DNA of 56,901 bases from CAYRTD01 sp964426915 (GTDB lineage: Bacteria; Bacteroidota; Bacteroidia; Bacteroidales; GCA-2748055): the NCBI GenBank assembly GCA_964426915.1, contig CAYRTD010000008.1:1-56901 (forward strand), given 5' to 3'. How positions within the stretch are numbered: the first letter of the stretch is position 1; each line of letters starts with the position of its first letter. The translations under genes were made by a program, and so were the position numbers. The notes beneath the pieces were generated by a model. The model saw only the letters and a list, made by a program, of their open reading frames with translations. It was not told the DNA's origin and ran no database searches. This document shows, piece by piece, positions 34,037-43,644 of the stretch.

Positions 34037-35210
34037 TTCCCTGTTAAGTATATTTTTTCTGTTTTTTTGTAATTATGTTTTTTCTCAGTCTAAATCCGAT
34101 CTTGAGACAAAAAAAAGGGATAATATTGAAAAAATTAAATTATCCAGGCAACTGCTGGAGAAAACACGAGAAAAAAAGAAAAACAGTGTTTACCAGATAA
34201 ATCTATTAGATCAGCGTATTGAATACCGGAATAATTTGCTGGAAAACTATAGTAAAGAAATTGAAGAAATTGAAAAACAGCATTATATTGCAGAAAACCA
34301 GATCGAAGAAAACGCCGCTATTTTAGATGACTTAAAAAGGCAGTATGCAAAAATTGTTAAAAACAGTTATCGGAATATAGATGATGAATACTTATGGATG
34401 TATATCTTATCTTCGGAGGACATTAATCAAGGATACGAACGTATCAGGTATATTAAATATATAAATGAATACAGAAAAAATCTTTATAACGATATACAGG
34501 CGAAAAACGACTCTTTGTCCGAACTTCAAAACAAACTGGATACTCTGAAACGGGATAAACAGAATATAATACAATCGCTCAAAAACGAAAATGCGCGGCT
34601 CTACAAGGACAAGAGAGAAAAAAGAGTTTCTATTGATGAATTGAAAGGCCAGGAAAAGGCTTTGCTCAGGGAAATTAGAGAGAGAGAAGAAACGCAACGC
34701 AAGATTGAGAATGAAATACGAAGAATAATTGCGGAAGAGGCCCGACGTGCCAGGGAGGAGAACAAAATATATGAGCTTACTCCTGCTGAAATAATTATTT
34801 CAGACGACTTCACGAGTAACCGTGGAGGATTGCCCTGGCCGGCAATGCAAGGCGTTGTTACAGGTGAATTTGGAGAACATCCTCACCCCGTCATTCCTGG
34901 GATTAGAATTCGGTCTAACGGTATAGATTTGAGTACAGTCGAAAACACCGAGGTAAGGGCTATTTTTAAGGGGGAGGTTACGGTTGTAAGTGCCATTCTG
35001 GGGGCTAATTATACCGTTATTATAAAGCATGGTAATTACCGGTCTGTATATCAGAATCTGGTTAATGTAAATGTAAAAAGTGGTGATTTGGTTGAAACCA
35101 AAGAAGTTATAGGAGTTGTCGGAACCAACATGGATAATGAAACCCTACTTCACTTTGAGCTATGGAATGGAATGGATGTCGAAAATCCAAGAAATTGGTT
35201 GAGCAAATAA
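34014..35210 (+). CDS. EnvC-like murein hydrolase activator
   Basis: A 398-residue protein with a signal peptide (FYSSLLSIFFLFFCNYVFSQ), a long coiled coil (about 22-250, interrupted near DDEYLWMYILSS) and a C-terminal M23/LytM domain (about 270-398). The domain is degenerate: the HxxxD position reads SNGIDLS and the HxH position reads LHFELW, so zinc binding is lost. That is the EnvC/NlpD pattern of proteins that activate peptidoglycan amidases during division. Contrast the intact M23 site in the transporter fusion at 8237-10423. Confidence 0.9.
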   Translation: MRYKVFYSSLLSIFFLFFCNYVFSQSKSDLETKKRDNIEKIKLSRQLLEKTREKKKNSVYQINLLDQRIEYRNNLLENYSKEIEEIEKQHYIAENQIEENAAILDDLKRQYAKIVKNSYRNIDDEYLWMYILSSEDINQGYERIRYIKYINEYRKNLYNDIQAKNDSLSELQNKLDTLKRDKQNIIQSLKNENARLYKDKREKRVSIDELKGQEKALLREIREREETQRKIENEIRRIIAEEARRAREENKIYELTPAEIIISDDFTSNRGGLPWPAMQGVVTGEFGEHPHPVIPGIRIRSNGIDLSTVENTEVRAIFKGEVTVVSAILGANYTVIIKHGNYRSVYQNLVNVNVKSGDLVETKEVIGVVGTNMDNETLLHFELWNGMDVENPRNWLSK

Positions 35211-35279
35211 TTTATTAAAAAGGTAACTTTTTGTTTGCTTTTTAGTATAATGATGTGATATTATCCTAGCAGAAATTAA

Positions 35280-35678
35280 ATGAAAATGTCAATAGTCATA
35301 AAGTCTGAAATAGAAAACCTGAGGCTCGTTGAAAAATTCGTAGATGAAATTTCAGCTGAGCTAAATCTCAGTGATGAAATCTATGGAAATGTTTTAATAG
35401 CTACTCTGGAAGCTGTTAATAATGCCATTATTCACGGAAATAAACAAAAGAAAGAGCTGGATGTCATCATTGATACTTCAAAAGATGATCTGGGCTTACA
35501 TGTGGTTGTTGAAGATCAGGGGCCGGGTTTTAATTATACCGAAATACCTGATCCCACTGCTCCGGAAAATCTTGAAAAAATCAACGGTAGAGGTATTTTT
35601 CTTATGGATAAACTATCAGATAAGCTGGAATTTGAAAAAAATGGCGCTAAGGTCCAGTTGACATTTAATGCTGATTAA
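35280..35678 (+). CDS. anti-sigma-factor-like ATP-binding protein (RsbW/SpoIIAB type)
   Basis: A 132-residue stand-alone HATPase_c_2 protein. N box EAVNNAIIHGN, G1 EDQGPGFN and G2 NGRGIFLMDKL are intact. Such proteins are serine kinases or anti-sigma switches that phosphorylate an anti-sigma-factor antagonist. No STAS-domain partner or sigma factor is adjacent. In Bacteroidota it commonly precedes ybeY and mnmG, as here; the ybeY start overlaps its stop region by one base. Confidence 0.87.
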   Translation: MKMSIVIKSEIENLRLVEKFVDEISAELNLSDEIYGNVLIATLEAVNNAIIHGNKQKKELDVIIDTSKDDLGLHVVVEDQGPGFNYTEIPDPTAPENLEKINGRGIFLMDKLSDKLEFEKNGAKVQLTFNAD

Positions 35679-36121
35679 TGCCAATCTGGTTTAATAACGA
35701 ATTTGAAAATTTCCGCCTCCATAACAAACGGGCGCTAAAAAACTGGATTACTAATATTATTCTTGCCCATAATAAATCACCCGGTACCATCAATTATATT
35801 TTCCTTTCCGACAGTGCTCTCTTGGAAATTAATAAGGAATTCTTAAGTCATTATACATTCACAGATATTATTAGTTTTGATTACTCTGGGGCTAATATTA
35901 TTTCCGGTGATATATACATTTCTGTTGAAAGGGTTAAGGCTAACGCTGTTGAATACGGTGATACCTTAAATGAGGAGATGAAGAGAGTTATTATTCATGG
36001 AATTTTGCATTTTCTGGGATTCAGAGACAAAACCAGATCTGAAAAAGAATATATGAGCCAAAAGGAAAATGAAGCTCTGAAACCTGTTAAAGACCTCCTA
36101 ATTGTTCAAAATTCACTATAG
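35678..36121 (+). CDS. ybeY: endoribonuclease YbeY
   Basis: A 147-residue YbeY metalloprotein needed for 16S rRNA 3' maturation and ribosome quality control. The metal motif reads HGILHFLGFRDKTRSEKEYM: the two histidines of HGxLH are kept, and the third ligand, usually H in GYDH, is not obvious (GFRDK), though Bacteroidota proteins often read this way. The typical DIISFDYS and ISGDIYIS strands are present. It starts one base into the preceding stop. Confidence 0.92.
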   Translation: MPIWFNNEFENFRLHNKRALKNWITNIILAHNKSPGTINYIFLSDSALLEINKEFLSHYTFTDIISFDYSGANIISGDIYISVERVKANAVEYGDTLNEEMKRVIIHGILHFLGFRDKTRSEKEYMSQKENEALKPVKDLLIVQNSL

Positions 36122-36163
36122 GTTCCTTAATTTTATTTAACTTTGTGCAAATTTTTATAGAAA

Positions 36164-38038
36164 ATGTTGCCAAAGTATGATGTTGTTGTTGTAGGCGCGG
36201 GACATGCGGGAAGTGAGGCTGCTGCTGCTGCAGCAAATATGGGATGTAAGACCTTATTGATCACTATGGATATGACCAAGATTGCACAGATGAGTTGTAA
36301 TCCTGCTATGGGTGGAATTGCAAAAGGTCAGATCGTAAGAGAAATTGATGCTCTTGGAGGATATAGCGGAATTGTTACTGATTATTCGATGATACAGTTC
36401 CGTATGTTAAACAGATCTAAAGGTCCCGCTTTGTGGAGTCCCCGTGCCCAGTGTGACCGTACCACCTTTACCATTAAATGGAGAGAGTTACTGGAGTGCA
36501 CTGCTGGACTTGATTTCTGGCAAGATCTGGTTGTTGGTTTAATTATTGAAGATAACAGAGTAACAGGAGTTAAGACACGGCTTGGTTTAGAGGTTTATTC
36601 TAAAACTGTAATTCTTACAAATGGGACCTTTCAGAGCGGGCTCATGCATATTGGTAGGACCAGGATTGAAGGTGGCAGGTTTTCAGAACCTGCCTCTAAA
36701 GGCATTAGTGAACAGCTTAGTTTATTTGGATTTGATGTTGGTAGAATGAAGACCGGCACCCCTGCAAGAATAGATGGCCGGTCCATTGATTTTTCTGCTT
36801 TATTGGAACAAAAAGGTGATAAAGAAGGAAGAAAGTTTTCTTTTTTGAATTACGAACCTGATTACAGCAAACATTTAAGTTGCTGGATATGCTATACCAA
36901 TAAGGATGTTCATGAAGCCTTAAAACTTGGACTTGATGAATCTCCAATGTATAACGGAACGATCCAAAGTATAGGACCAAGGTATTGTCCTAGTATAGAA
37001 GATAAGATACACACCTTTGCAGATAAGGAGAAGCATCAGTTATTTTTAGAACCTGAAGGTTTAAATACTAATGAATATTACTTGAATGGATTTTCTTCAA
37101 GCCTACCCATGGAAGTACAGTTTGAAGCAATGAGAAATATTCCAGGTCTCGAGAATGTAAAAATTTTCAGACCCGGCTATGCCATAGAATATGATTATTA
37201 TCCTCCAGTTCAATTAAAGCATACTCTGGAAACCAAAAAAATAGAAAATCTTTTTTTTGCAGGACAGATTAATGGTACTACGGGATATGAAGAAGCAGGA
37301 GCTCAGGGCCTGATGGCGGGAATAAACGCCGCGATGAAAGTTAATAATTCCGGAGAATTCATACTTGGCCGGGATCAGGCATATATCGGTGTTCTTATTG
37401 ACGATCTCATAACGAAAGGGGTCGATGAACCTTATCGTATGTTTACTTCGAGAGCTGAATACAGACTGTTATTGCGTCAGGATGATGCCGATATAAGGTT
37501 AACAGAATTGAGTTATAATATTGGTCTTGCTTCAAGCGAAAGAATGAGAATTCTAAACAAAAAACAAGCATTTAAAGAAGATGTTATTCGAATTTTGAAG
37601 GAGGTAAGCCTTGACCCGGAAAACTTTAATCCTTTTTTAGAAAAGCTGGGCACCGCAAAATTATCTCAAAAAGTAAAGGCTCATGAAGTCTTGAAACGGC
37701 CACAGGTTAATATTTTTGATCTATGCGAAAAGCTTGAAGCTTTAGAAAATTTAAGAACAAACGCCGGAAGCCTGGCCAAAGAGATTTTTGACAGTGTAGA
37801 AATCGAAGTTAAGTATAAAGGCTATATTGACAGAGAAAGAGCCCTCGCCGAAAAGATGATACGTTTGGAAGGAATACGTATTCACAAAACAATAAAGTAC
37901 GATTCTTTAAAATCACTGTCCACAGAAGCACGGCAAAAATTAATTGCCCATTCTCCGGAAACAATTGGTGAAGCTTCAAGAATTAGTGGTGTATCACCCT
38001 CAGATATCAGTGTGCTTTTATTATATATGGGCCGATAA
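36164..38038 (+). CDS. mnmG: tRNA uridine-5-carboxymethylaminomethyl synthesis enzyme MnmG (GidA)
   Basis: A 624-residue FAD-binding tRNA-modifying enzyme that works with MnmE at wobble U34. Signatures: YDVVVVGAGHAGSEAAAAAA (FAD site), NPAMGGIAKGQIVREIDALGG, KTGTPARIDGRSIDFS and GTTGYEEAGAQGLMAGINA, plus the helical C-terminus ending VSPSDISVLLLYMGR. Complete. A -7-like box TAACTTTG (36138-36145) lies 19 bp before the ATG. The stop codon overlaps the first parS-like palindrome. In many bacteria mnmG (gidA) is near the replication origin. Confidence 0.97.
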   Translation: MLPKYDVVVVGAGHAGSEAAAAAANMGCKTLLITMDMTKIAQMSCNPAMGGIAKGQIVREIDALGGYSGIVTDYSMIQFRMLNRSKGPALWSPRAQCDRTTFTIKWRELLECTAGLDFWQDLVVGLIIEDNRVTGVKTRLGLEVYSKTVILTNGTFQSGLMHIGRTRIEGGRFSEPASKGISEQLSLFGFDVGRMKTGTPARIDGRSIDFSALLEQKGDKEGRKFSFLNYEPDYSKHLSCWICYTNKDVHEALKLGLDESPMYNGTIQSIGPRYCPSIEDKIHTFADKEKHQLFLEPEGLNTNEYYLNGFSSSLPMEVQFEAMRNIPGLENVKIFRPGYAIEYDYYPPVQLKHTLETKKIENLFFAGQINGTTGYEEAGAQGLMAGINAAMKVNNSGEFILGRDQAYIGVLIDDLITKGVDEPYRMFTSRAEYRLLLRQDDADIRLTELSYNIGLASSERMRILNKKQAFKEDVIRILKEVSLDPENFNPFLEKLGTAKLSQKVKAHEVLKRPQVNIFDLCEKLEALENLRTNAGSLAKEIFDSVEIEVKYKGYIDRERALAEKMIRLEGIRIHKTIKYDSLKSLSTEARQKLIAHSPETIGEASRISGVSPSDISVLLLYMGR

Positions 38039-38055
38039 TGTTCCACGTGGAACAT
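38038..38055. promoter_or_regulatory. parS: parS-like centromere site 1
   Basis: ATGTTCCACGTGGAACAT is a perfect 18-bp palindrome. Its core TGTTCCACGTGGAACA differs from the classical ParB site TGTTTCACGTGAAACA at one position in each half, a change seen in natural parS sites. It begins at the last base of the mnmG stop codon. An identical copy is at 38972. No parAB genes are in the window. Confidence 0.8.
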
Positions 38056-38713
38056 ATATTATGGGCGCCCCCGTTTTTGCGCGGGGCAGGCCCGCCTGCC
38101 ATTGCCCTGGCCATCCTTAGACGGGCAGGCTTGATATCGAACATTAGCTTCGCTTATATAAATCCCCAAGATAATTTTCTGCTGCCTGGGAGTTGTCTCT
38201 TCGATGAACGATAAAGATATACCTGTAATGTTTTAGGCAGTCGAGGATGTAATTCCCTTGACAATCTGATTTTTGAAAATTTTCGATAAAAATTTTCTTC
38301 GATTGAATTTGAGTCATCTCTAAATTCGATCGACCCGGTTAAACTTAATGTTAATTGAAATAAAGATACTATTTTTACATTTCTGGTAGTCATTCCAAAA
38401 ACCCGGGCTTATCACCAAATATCAAACATTATAAATCAGTATTCCAAATATTTACATGGTCTCTTTTTATGAAAAATGGAACTATAAGTCCTGGTGTCTG
38501 AAATAATTGGATCTTGCAATTATGCAGATTTTTAAAAGAATGTTTTTAATGTCATAAAATAAAATTAGAAATTTATATTTTAAAATTAACGGCCCTTCGA
38601 TTCCGCCCAAGGATTGGCGGAAAATTTTGTTAAAATTTGATGAGAGGTAGAATAAAAGTCTTCAGTGGCCACCATATTGCCCTCTCACTGAACTAAAAAG
38701 TTGTTAATTTTGC
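38056..38713. other. intergenic DNA with repeat fragments between the parS-like sites
   Basis: No gene is supportable. A GC-rich patch (38064-38150) ends in CTTGATATCGAACATTAGCTTCGCT, matching 44491-44515 of a MITE-like element and so a fragment of that family. A minus-strand open frame at 38154-38393 overlaps this fragment, starts without any family resemblance, and was not accepted. No clear cluster of DnaA boxes was found, so I do not call an origin. Confidence 0.5.
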
Positions 38714-38851
38714 ATCTGTCTATAATGTTCTATTTACTCAGTGAGGCTATGATTATGATTTTCAAAACATTTTGTCGAACTGTTTTCCCGGAGCTCACGA
38801 ATACCATTTAAATTATCACTGAATGAGTATTTCGGACATTATGGACAGACA
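38714..38851. repeat. compact MITE-like element with terminal inverted repeats
   Basis: The left end (ATCTGTCTATAATGTTCTAT, then TTACTCAGTGA) and the reverse complement of the right end (TGTCTGTCCATAATGTCC, then GAAATACTCATTCAGTGA) are imperfect inverted repeats of about 30 bp bounding a 138-bp unit with no coding capacity. The right half is nearly the reverse complement of the sequence at 56840-56901. This is the shortest two-ended copy of the family in the window. Confidence 0.7.
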
Positions 38852-38971
38852 AAATAACTTAATAAGTTTTTTTCAAACTTAAATATATGTAATCAGTATA
38901 AGTAAAATTTGTTAGTAATTTTTTTTTAGATTGTTGCCGGTTGTATTTAATAATTAATTATTTAATATTTA

Positions 38972-38989
38972 ATGTTCCACGTGGAACAT
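38972..38989. promoter_or_regulatory. parS: parS-like centromere site 2
   Basis: An exact second copy of the 18-bp palindrome ATGTTCCACGTGGAACAT, 934 bp from site 1 and ending six bases before the adenine deaminase ATG at 38996. Clusters of parS sites load ParB for chromosome segregation. The placement so close to ade could also mean that ParB binding affects ade expression. Confidence 0.8.
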
Positions 38990-38995
38990 CACATC

Positions 38996-40627
38996 ATGAA
39001 AAAAATTAGAGCTAATATTATAGATGTTGTAAATCGTGAAATTTTTCCGGGTGAGGTTACAATCAAGTTAAATCGTATTTTAAAAATTTCCCGTACCGAT
39101 TTCGCTGAGGAGGGAAAATATATTTTACCCGGGTTAATAGATTCTCATATACATATTGAGAGTTCAATGCTAACCCCCTCGGAATTTTCCCTGGCGGTTA
39201 TGAGTCACGGAACGGTTGGAACGGTTTCGGATCCTCATGAAATTGCAAACGTACTTGGCTTAAGAGGTATAAATTTTATGATCGGAGATGCCAGCAGGGT
39301 TCCTTTAAAAATTTATTTTGGTGCTCCAAGTTGTGTTCCTGCTACTCAGTTTGAATCTTCCGGAGCCAGGATTGGCTCCGATGAGATTGAATTGCTTATG
39401 GAAAGACCGGAAATTAAATTTCTTTCTGAAATGATGAATTTCCCCGGAGTCCTGAATGAAGATCCCGAAGTGATGAAAAAGATTGAGATTGCCTTAAAAA
39501 AAAGGAAGCCAATTGACGGGCATGCACCAGGTTTAAGGGGAGAAAAGTTGAAAAAATATATAGAAGCGGGAATACAGACGGATCATGAGTGTTACTCCCT
39601 TGAAGAAGCCCTTGAAAAAATCGGGCATGGTATGAAGATTCTGATTAGAGAAGGGAGTGCTGCCAGGAATTATGATGCCCTTTATAGTCTTATTGATTCG
39701 CATCCCGATGATGTTATGTTTTGTCTTGACGACATGCATCCGGATGAATTACTGGAAGGGCATATTAACTTACTTGTGAAAAGAAGCCTGGAGCGGGGTC
39801 TGGATTTTTTTAATGTATTAAGGGCTGCTACCTTTAATCCAGTAAAGTTCTACGATTTAGATGTCGGATTATTACAGGAGAATGATCCTGCTGACTTTAT
39901 AATTATTGATGATATAAATAATTTTAACATCCTTGAAACATGGATAGAGGGGGAAAGGGTTTTTGGTGGAGAAAAACCACAGAGAAATACCACAAAAAGT
40001 AAAGAGGCTTTAAATATATTTTTTAGAAATGTAGTGAATGAAGAGGACATTCAAATAGAAGATAAAGGGAAAGATATAGTCATTATTGAAGCCCTGGACG
40101 GTGAATTATTGACAAGAAAAGTTGTGGATAAGCCAATCAGTAAAAATGGTTTTTTGATTTCGGATCCTGAAAAGGATATATTAAAAATAGTGGTACAAAA
40201 CAGATATAAAAAAGAAAAACCTGCCACAGGATTTATCAGGAATTTTGGCATTTCACGGGGTGGAATGATCAGTACAATTGCACATGATAGCCATAACATA
40301 GTATGTATTGGAACTGGCGACCGGATTATTTTGGAATTACTCGAATGGATTAATGTTAACAAAGGCGGGATTGCCTTTTCGGATGGAAAGCAAATTTATG
40401 GCTTACCTCTTCCGGTGGGAGGAATAATGTCTGATAAGGATGCAAAATGGGTTTCTGAAAAATATATTGAACTTGATCAAAAAGTAAAAGAGTCCGGGTC
40501 TGACCTGGAGGCTCCTTTCATGACCCTTTCTTTTATGTCTTTACTCGTAATTCCGGAAATTAAACTCGGAAACAGAGGGTTGTTCGACGTAAATATGTTT
40601 GATTTCATAAGTCTTTATGCAGATTAA
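38996..40627 (+). CDS. ade: adenine deaminase
   Basis: About 543 residues of the amidohydrolase superfamily (Ade type), converting adenine to hypoxanthine in purine salvage. Metal-binding marks: LIDSHIHIESSMLTPSEF, the GTVGTVSDPHEIANVLG stretch, IDGHAPGLRGEKL, TDHECYSLEEAL and the LDDMHPDEL aspartate region; the C-terminal half has GFIRNFGISRGG and the AHDSHNIVCIG histidines. The ATG at 38996 (MKKIRANI) is preferred; an upstream ATG at 38972 in frame lies inside the parS palindrome and would add an unrelated histidine-rich tail. Confidence 0.94.
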   Translation: MKKIRANIIDVVNREIFPGEVTIKLNRILKISRTDFAEEGKYILPGLIDSHIHIESSMLTPSEFSLAVMSHGTVGTVSDPHEIANVLGLRGINFMIGDASRVPLKIYFGAPSCVPATQFESSGARIGSDEIELLMERPEIKFLSEMMNFPGVLNEDPEVMKKIEIALKKRKPIDGHAPGLRGEKLKKYIEAGIQTDHECYSLEEALEKIGHGMKILIREGSAARNYDALYSLIDSHPDDVMFCLDDMHPDELLEGHINLLVKRSLERGLDFFNVLRAATFNPVKFYDLDVGLLQENDPADFIIIDDINNFNILETWIEGERVFGGEKPQRNTTKSKEALNIFFRNVVNEEDIQIEDKGKDIVIIEALDGELLTRKVVDKPISKNGFLISDPEKDILKIVVQNRYKKEKPATGFIRNFGISRGGMISTIAHDSHNIVCIGTGDRIILELLEWINVNKGGIAFSDGKQIYGLPLPVGGIMSDKDAKWVSEKYIELDQKVKESGSDLEAPFMTLSFMSLLVIPEIKLGNRGLFDVNMFDFISLYAD

Positions 40628-42431
40628 TATGAATATTACTGAAGATATAAAGAACAAAATGTATTTGCTACCTGATTCTCCAGGGGTATATCAGTTTTTC
40701 GACAAAGAAGATCAATTGCTCTATATTGGAAAGGCCAAATCTCTGAAGAAAAGAGTTTCCTCATATTTTACTAAAAGGCAATATGAAAATGCCAAACTTC
40801 GTATAATGGTCCGAAAGATTGCTAGAATAGATCATATTCTCGTAGAGTCCGAATCCGATGCACTTCTTCTGGAAAACAATTTGATAAAAAAATACCAGCC
40901 AAAATATAATGTGAATCTTAAGGATGATAAAACATTTCCCTGGATTTGCGTAAAGAATGAAAGATTTCCCCGAGTTTTTTCTACACGGACTGTTATAAAA
41001 GACGGCTCCAGGTATTATGGACCCTATACTTCCGCCCAGACTGTAAGAACTTTGCTTTCTCTTATCCGGGAATTATATAACTTGAGAAATTGTAATCTGA
41101 ATCTTAGCGAAGAAAACATTGCGAATGGAAAATTTAAGGTTTGTCTGGAATATCATCTTAAAAATTGCAAAGGCCCCTGTGAAGGATTACAACCTGAAGA
41201 AGATTACAAGGAAACAATAGATCAAGTTCATGATATTTTAAAAGGTAACCTGAGTGATGTGGTGGATTATTTGAAAAAATTGATGAGAGGATTTGCTGAA
41301 GAATACAAATTTGAAGAAGCGGATAATATAAAAAATAAAATTGAAGCTTTGGAAAAATTCCAAATGAAATCTACAATTGTTAACCCATCCATTCATAATG
41401 TCGAAGTATATTCATTTCAGGAAGAAGAAAAATACGCCTATGTAAATTTTCTGAAGGTCAATAATGGGGCAATTATACAGGCTCATACAGTAGAAATTAG
41501 GAAAAAACTTGAGGAAACCCGGGAAGAACTACTCAGTTATGCTATTCTGGAATTAAGAGAACGGCTATACTCTGATTCCAAAGAAATTATTGTTCCCTTC
41601 AGATTAGAGGATTTTCCTGAGAGCATTAAGCAGTTCATACCACAAAAAGGAGATAAAAAAAAGTTGCTGGATCTTTCATCCAGGAATGCCCGGTATTATA
41701 TGTTGGATAAGCTTAAAAGAAAATCTGCCAGCTCTGCGCTTAAACCGGTGGACAGAATATTGCTCACTATGAAAAAGGATTTAAGACTTAGTAAATTGCC
41801 CGTTCATATTGAGTGTTTTGATAATAGTAACCTTCAGGGATCTGAACCTGTGGCTGCCTGTGTTGTTTTCAGAAATCTTAAGCCATCCAAAAAAGAATAC
41901 AGGCATTATAATATTAAAACCGTTACTGGTGCTGATGATTATGCCTCAATGAGGGAAGTCGTTTACAGAAGATATTCAAGATTGATAAAGGAAAATAAGG
42001 AGGTGCCCCAGTTAATTGTGATTGATGGAGGGAAGGGTCAACTTAATGCCGCTGTTTCCGGCCTTGAAGAATTGAATTTAAGGGGAAAAATTGCAGTCAT
42101 TGGTATTGCTAAACGCCTGGAAGAAATATATTTCCCCGACGATCCTGTTCCGCTATATATTGATAAAAATTCAGAATCTCTAAAAATTATTCAGCAGCTT
42201 CGTAATGAAGCTCATCGATTTGGAATAAATTTTCACCGGCTAAAAAGATCGGGTAAAATGTTAAAATCCTCATTGGAGAATATTGAAGGTATCGGTGAAA
42301 AAACTATTAATGAATTATTGCGGCATTTTAAATCTGTGGAAAACCTGAAAATGATACCAGAAGAAGAAATTGCCGGTGTTGTTGGTAAAAACCGGGCTGG
42401 ATTGGTAAAGAAATATCTGGATAAAATTTAG
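40617..42431 (+). CDS. uvrC: excinuclease ABC subunit C
   Basis: A 604-residue nucleotide-excision-repair nuclease. Domains in order: GIY-YIG (SPGVYQFFDKEDQLLYIGKA, about 14-95), a UVR/UvrB-binding helix (AEEYKFEEADNIKNKIEAL, about 210-240), a cysteine-bearing linker (CLEYHLKNCKGPCEGL, an Fe-S-type site), the RNase-H-like C-terminal nuclease with ECFDNSNLQGSEPVAACVVF, and a helix-hairpin-helix tail (IEGIGEKTINELL). The start overlaps ade by 11 bp; ATG codons at 40617 and 40629 are both possible. Confidence 0.96.
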   Translation: MQINMNITEDIKNKMYLLPDSPGVYQFFDKEDQLLYIGKAKSLKKRVSSYFTKRQYENAKLRIMVRKIARIDHILVESESDALLLENNLIKKYQPKYNVNLKDDKTFPWICVKNERFPRVFSTRTVIKDGSRYYGPYTSAQTVRTLLSLIRELYNLRNCNLNLSEENIANGKFKVCLEYHLKNCKGPCEGLQPEEDYKETIDQVHDILKGNLSDVVDYLKKLMRGFAEEYKFEEADNIKNKIEALEKFQMKSTIVNPSIHNVEVYSFQEEEKYAYVNFLKVNNGAIIQAHTVEIRKKLEETREELLSYAILELRERLYSDSKEIIVPFRLEDFPESIKQFIPQKGDKKKLLDLSSRNARYYMLDKLKRKSASSALKPVDRILLTMKKDLRLSKLPVHIECFDNSNLQGSEPVAACVVFRNLKPSKKEYRHYNIKTVTGADDYASMREVVYRRYSRLIKENKEVPQLIVIDGGKGQLNAAVSGLEELNLRGKIAVIGIAKRLEEIYFPDDPVPLYIDKNSESLKIIQQLRNEAHRFGINFHRLKRSGKMLKSSLENIEGIGEKTINELLRHFKSVENLKMIPEEEIAGVVGKNRAGLVKKYLDKI

Positions 42432-42567
42432 CGTATAATCCCTGCAATATATTATAGCACAGTAGAATAAATTAGAAGGTAGATGAGTTTTGAGCCTCTT
42501 AGGTTTTAATATTTTAAGCTCTGCTATACTATGGTGCGAAAAAGTGATAATATCCGGGCCTATAGGG

Positions 42568-43542
42568 CTATATCTTACGGGTTACCGAATAATTAACAAG
42601 ATTTATGAGTGAAGTTTTGGATTCGCTTTCCGGAAATTCATCCAGGATCTTTAATGCATTGGTTATGTATTCATTCATTTTTTGTTCTGCATATTCCAGT
42701 CCGCCATGATCTTTCACAAAAGAAATTACTTTATCTACACTTGTGGATATCTTGCTTTTTTTTCTAATGATATGAATGATCCTCTTTGCTGCTGATTTTT
42801 CAGCCTTCTGAAGAGAATAAATGAGCGGAAGGGTCATCTTTTTTTCTTTAATATCATTTGCCACAGGCTTTCCAATTAAGCTAACACGCTGATAATCAAA
42901 CAAATCGTCTTTAATTTGAAAGGCAATCCCCACGTTTTTACCAAATTCCAGAAATTTTTCAACGGTTTCATCCGTCTGGCCGGATGCTTTCGCACCGCAG
43001 GCAGTACAGGCTGCAATGAGTGCCGCTGTCTTTTTTTCAATGATATCAAAATATTCTTCCATGGATATATCCAGCTTTCTGGCTTTTCTAATCTGAAGCA
43101 ATTCTCCTTCACTCATCTGTTTAACTGCCTCAGAAACGATTTCCAATAGCTCGTATTCCTTCTTTTCCACCGACAATAATAATCCTTTCGAAAGAAGGAA
43201 ATCACCGACAAGAACGGCGATTTTTGAGCGCCATAAGGCATTCAGTGAGAAATACCCTCTCCTTTCGTAACTTTCATCAACAACATCATCGTGTATTAAA
43301 GATGCGGTGTGAAGCAATTCAATAAGTGTAGCGGCTGTATATGTAGAATCGGTAATTCCACCCAGCATTTCGGAAGTAAGCAGTACAAAGGTAGGCCTCA
43401 ATTGTTTTCCCTTTCTTCTAAGGACGTAATTCGTAATTATGTCAAGTATGGGAACACTGCTTTTCAGGTTTTTTTTAAAATTCTGCTCGAAAACCATTAA
43501 CTCTTTCTCAACAGGTTTTCGGATTTTTTTTAACTCACTCAT
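42568..43542 (-). CDS. trans-isoprenyl (octaprenyl-type) diphosphate synthase
   Basis: 324 residues from the ATG at 43542 (MSELKKIRKPVEKEL); an extension to 43590 adds an unconserved tail. First aspartate-rich motif LIHDDVVDESYERRG, second KDDLFDY, plus GKQLRPTFVLL and the GDFLLSKG stretch. Chain-length enzymes of this IspB-like type make the side chain of menaquinone. Complete. Convergent with uvrC and followed by 136 bp without a gene. Its upstream flank is a MITE-like element, so the native promoter may lie between 43543 and 43644. Confidence 0.92.
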   Translation of the reverse strand: MSELKKIRKPVEKELMVFEQNFKKNLKSSVPILDIITNYVLRRKGKQLRPTFVLLTSEMLGGITDSTYTAATLIELLHTASLIHDDVVDESYERRGYFSLNALWRSKIAVLVGDFLLSKGLLLSVEKKEYELLEIVSEAVKQMSEGELLQIRKARKLDISMEEYFDIIEKKTAALIAACTACGAKASGQTDETVEKFLEFGKNVGIAFQIKDDLFDYQRVSLIGKPVANDIKEKKMTLPLIYSLQKAEKSAAKRIIHIIRKKSKISTSVDKVISFVKDHGGLEYAEQKMNEYITNALKILDEFPESESKTSLINLVNYSVTRKI

Positions 43543-43644
43543 TGAAACAACATTTATAGCAAAGGTAATATTCCTTTTGTAATTTATCACATTGCTTTAT
43601 TCTACCGATAAATGTTAAAGATTATCGTTTCTGGATAAATAAAT

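Noticed and set aside
38154..38393. 79-codon minus-strand open frame between the parS-like sites
   Set aside because: The 3' part overlaps a fragment of the repeat family, no domain is recognisable, and it has no signals of expression.
38056..38971. Possible replication origin between the parS-like sites
   Set aside because: parS copies and mnmG fit an origin-near position, but I found no cluster of DnaA boxes (TTATCCACA-type) and the interval is mostly repeat remnants.
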